A DNA stretch of 5,677 nucleotides. Origin: Thermoplasmata archaeon. GTDB taxonomy: Archaea > Thermoplasmatota > Thermoplasmata > Thermoplasmatales > Thermoplasmataceae. The notes below the pieces were generated by a model, which made no database searches, was not told where the DNA came from, and worked only from the letters and a program-made list of their open reading frames with translations. Below, one piece after another: positions 5,549-5,677 of the stretch (positions are counted from its first letter, which is position 1; the number at the start of each line of letters is the position of its first letter). The stretch spans positions 1-5,677 of the forward strand of contig JAJZKS010000127.1 in NCBI GenBank assembly GCA_021850835.1, given 5' to 3'. The translations under genes and the position numbers were made by a program.

Positions 5549-5677
5549 ATGTCTGAAATTATTAAGGAAAAACTGACCTCTAAAGGCATTAATGTCCTTT
5601 TTTCCAGAGAAAAAGAGGCTGAGTCCCTGAGTCTGGACTACAAGTCAGAGGTCATTAAATTTGGCAAATTGAGCCCC
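5549..5677 (+). CDS. Unrecognised protein, N-terminal 43 residues only
   Basis: An open frame from ATG 5549 runs to the last base of the window without a stop. It is preceded by GGTGA (5541-5545), which matches the archaeal anti-Shine-Dalgarno with a 3-nt gap, and by a BRE/TATA-like promoter. The visible part begins MSEIIKEKLTSKGINVLFS and is charged and soluble, with no signal peptide or membrane segment. A predicted helix (about 2-12) followed by GINVLFS would suit the first helix and strand of an alpha/beta protein. I do not recognise the family. Its own promoter suggests transcription apart from the ThDP gene 155 nt upstream, though it lies on the same strand. Confidence 0.65.
   Translation, partial: MSEIIKEKLTSKGINVLFSREKEAESLSLDYKSEVIKFGKLSP

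Overview
The window reads like a piece of an archaeal chromosome, most likely from a thermoacidophilic member of the Thermoplasmata (Thermoplasma/Ferroplasma-like). This is an inference from three things: TATA boxes with A-rich BRE-like flanks about 25 nt upstream of starts, arginine encoded mostly by AGG/AGA with frequent ATA isoleucine, and an oligo-T terminator without a hairpin. No rRNA, tRNA, CRISPR array, insertion sequence or replication origin is visible.

Layout, left to right. 1-187 is a leader region with an inverted repeat around an AT-rich core (6-37), a perfect 11-nt direct repeat (85-95 and 126-136) and a weak TATA candidate. 188-1918 (+) is a complete thiamine-diphosphate (ThDP) enzyme of the acetolactate synthase/benzoylformate decarboxylase superfamily. 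1919-2076 is a convergent AT-rich spacer holding the terminator of the next gene. 2077-3447 (-) is a 12-helix MFS transporter of the metabolite:H+ symporter type. 3448-3560 is a short divergent promoter region with back-to-back TATA boxes and a palindrome. 3561-5393 (+) is a second, strongly diverged ThDP enzyme of the same superfamily. 5394-5548 is an intergenic region with a promoter, and 5549-5677 (+) is the first 43 codons of an unrecognised gene cut by the window edge.

Both ThDP enzymes keep the catalytic glutamate and a GDG-type motif followed by NN, but lack the FAD-contact signature of true acetohydroxyacid synthase, and no regulatory small subunit lies nearby. The simplest reading is a small 2-oxoacid (or related organic acid) module: the transporter moves a carboxylate with protons and the two enzymes perform ThDP-dependent decarboxylation or carboligation. 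The substrate cannot be told from sequence.

The oddest signal is at the 5' ends of the two ThDP genes. In each, a strong Shine-Dalgarno sequence sits in front of an ATG that is out of frame with the conserved protein in the same sense, and adding one A to an adjacent A-run would restore a typical N-terminus. This could be homopolymer error, real indels rescued by upstream starts, recoding, or coincidence.
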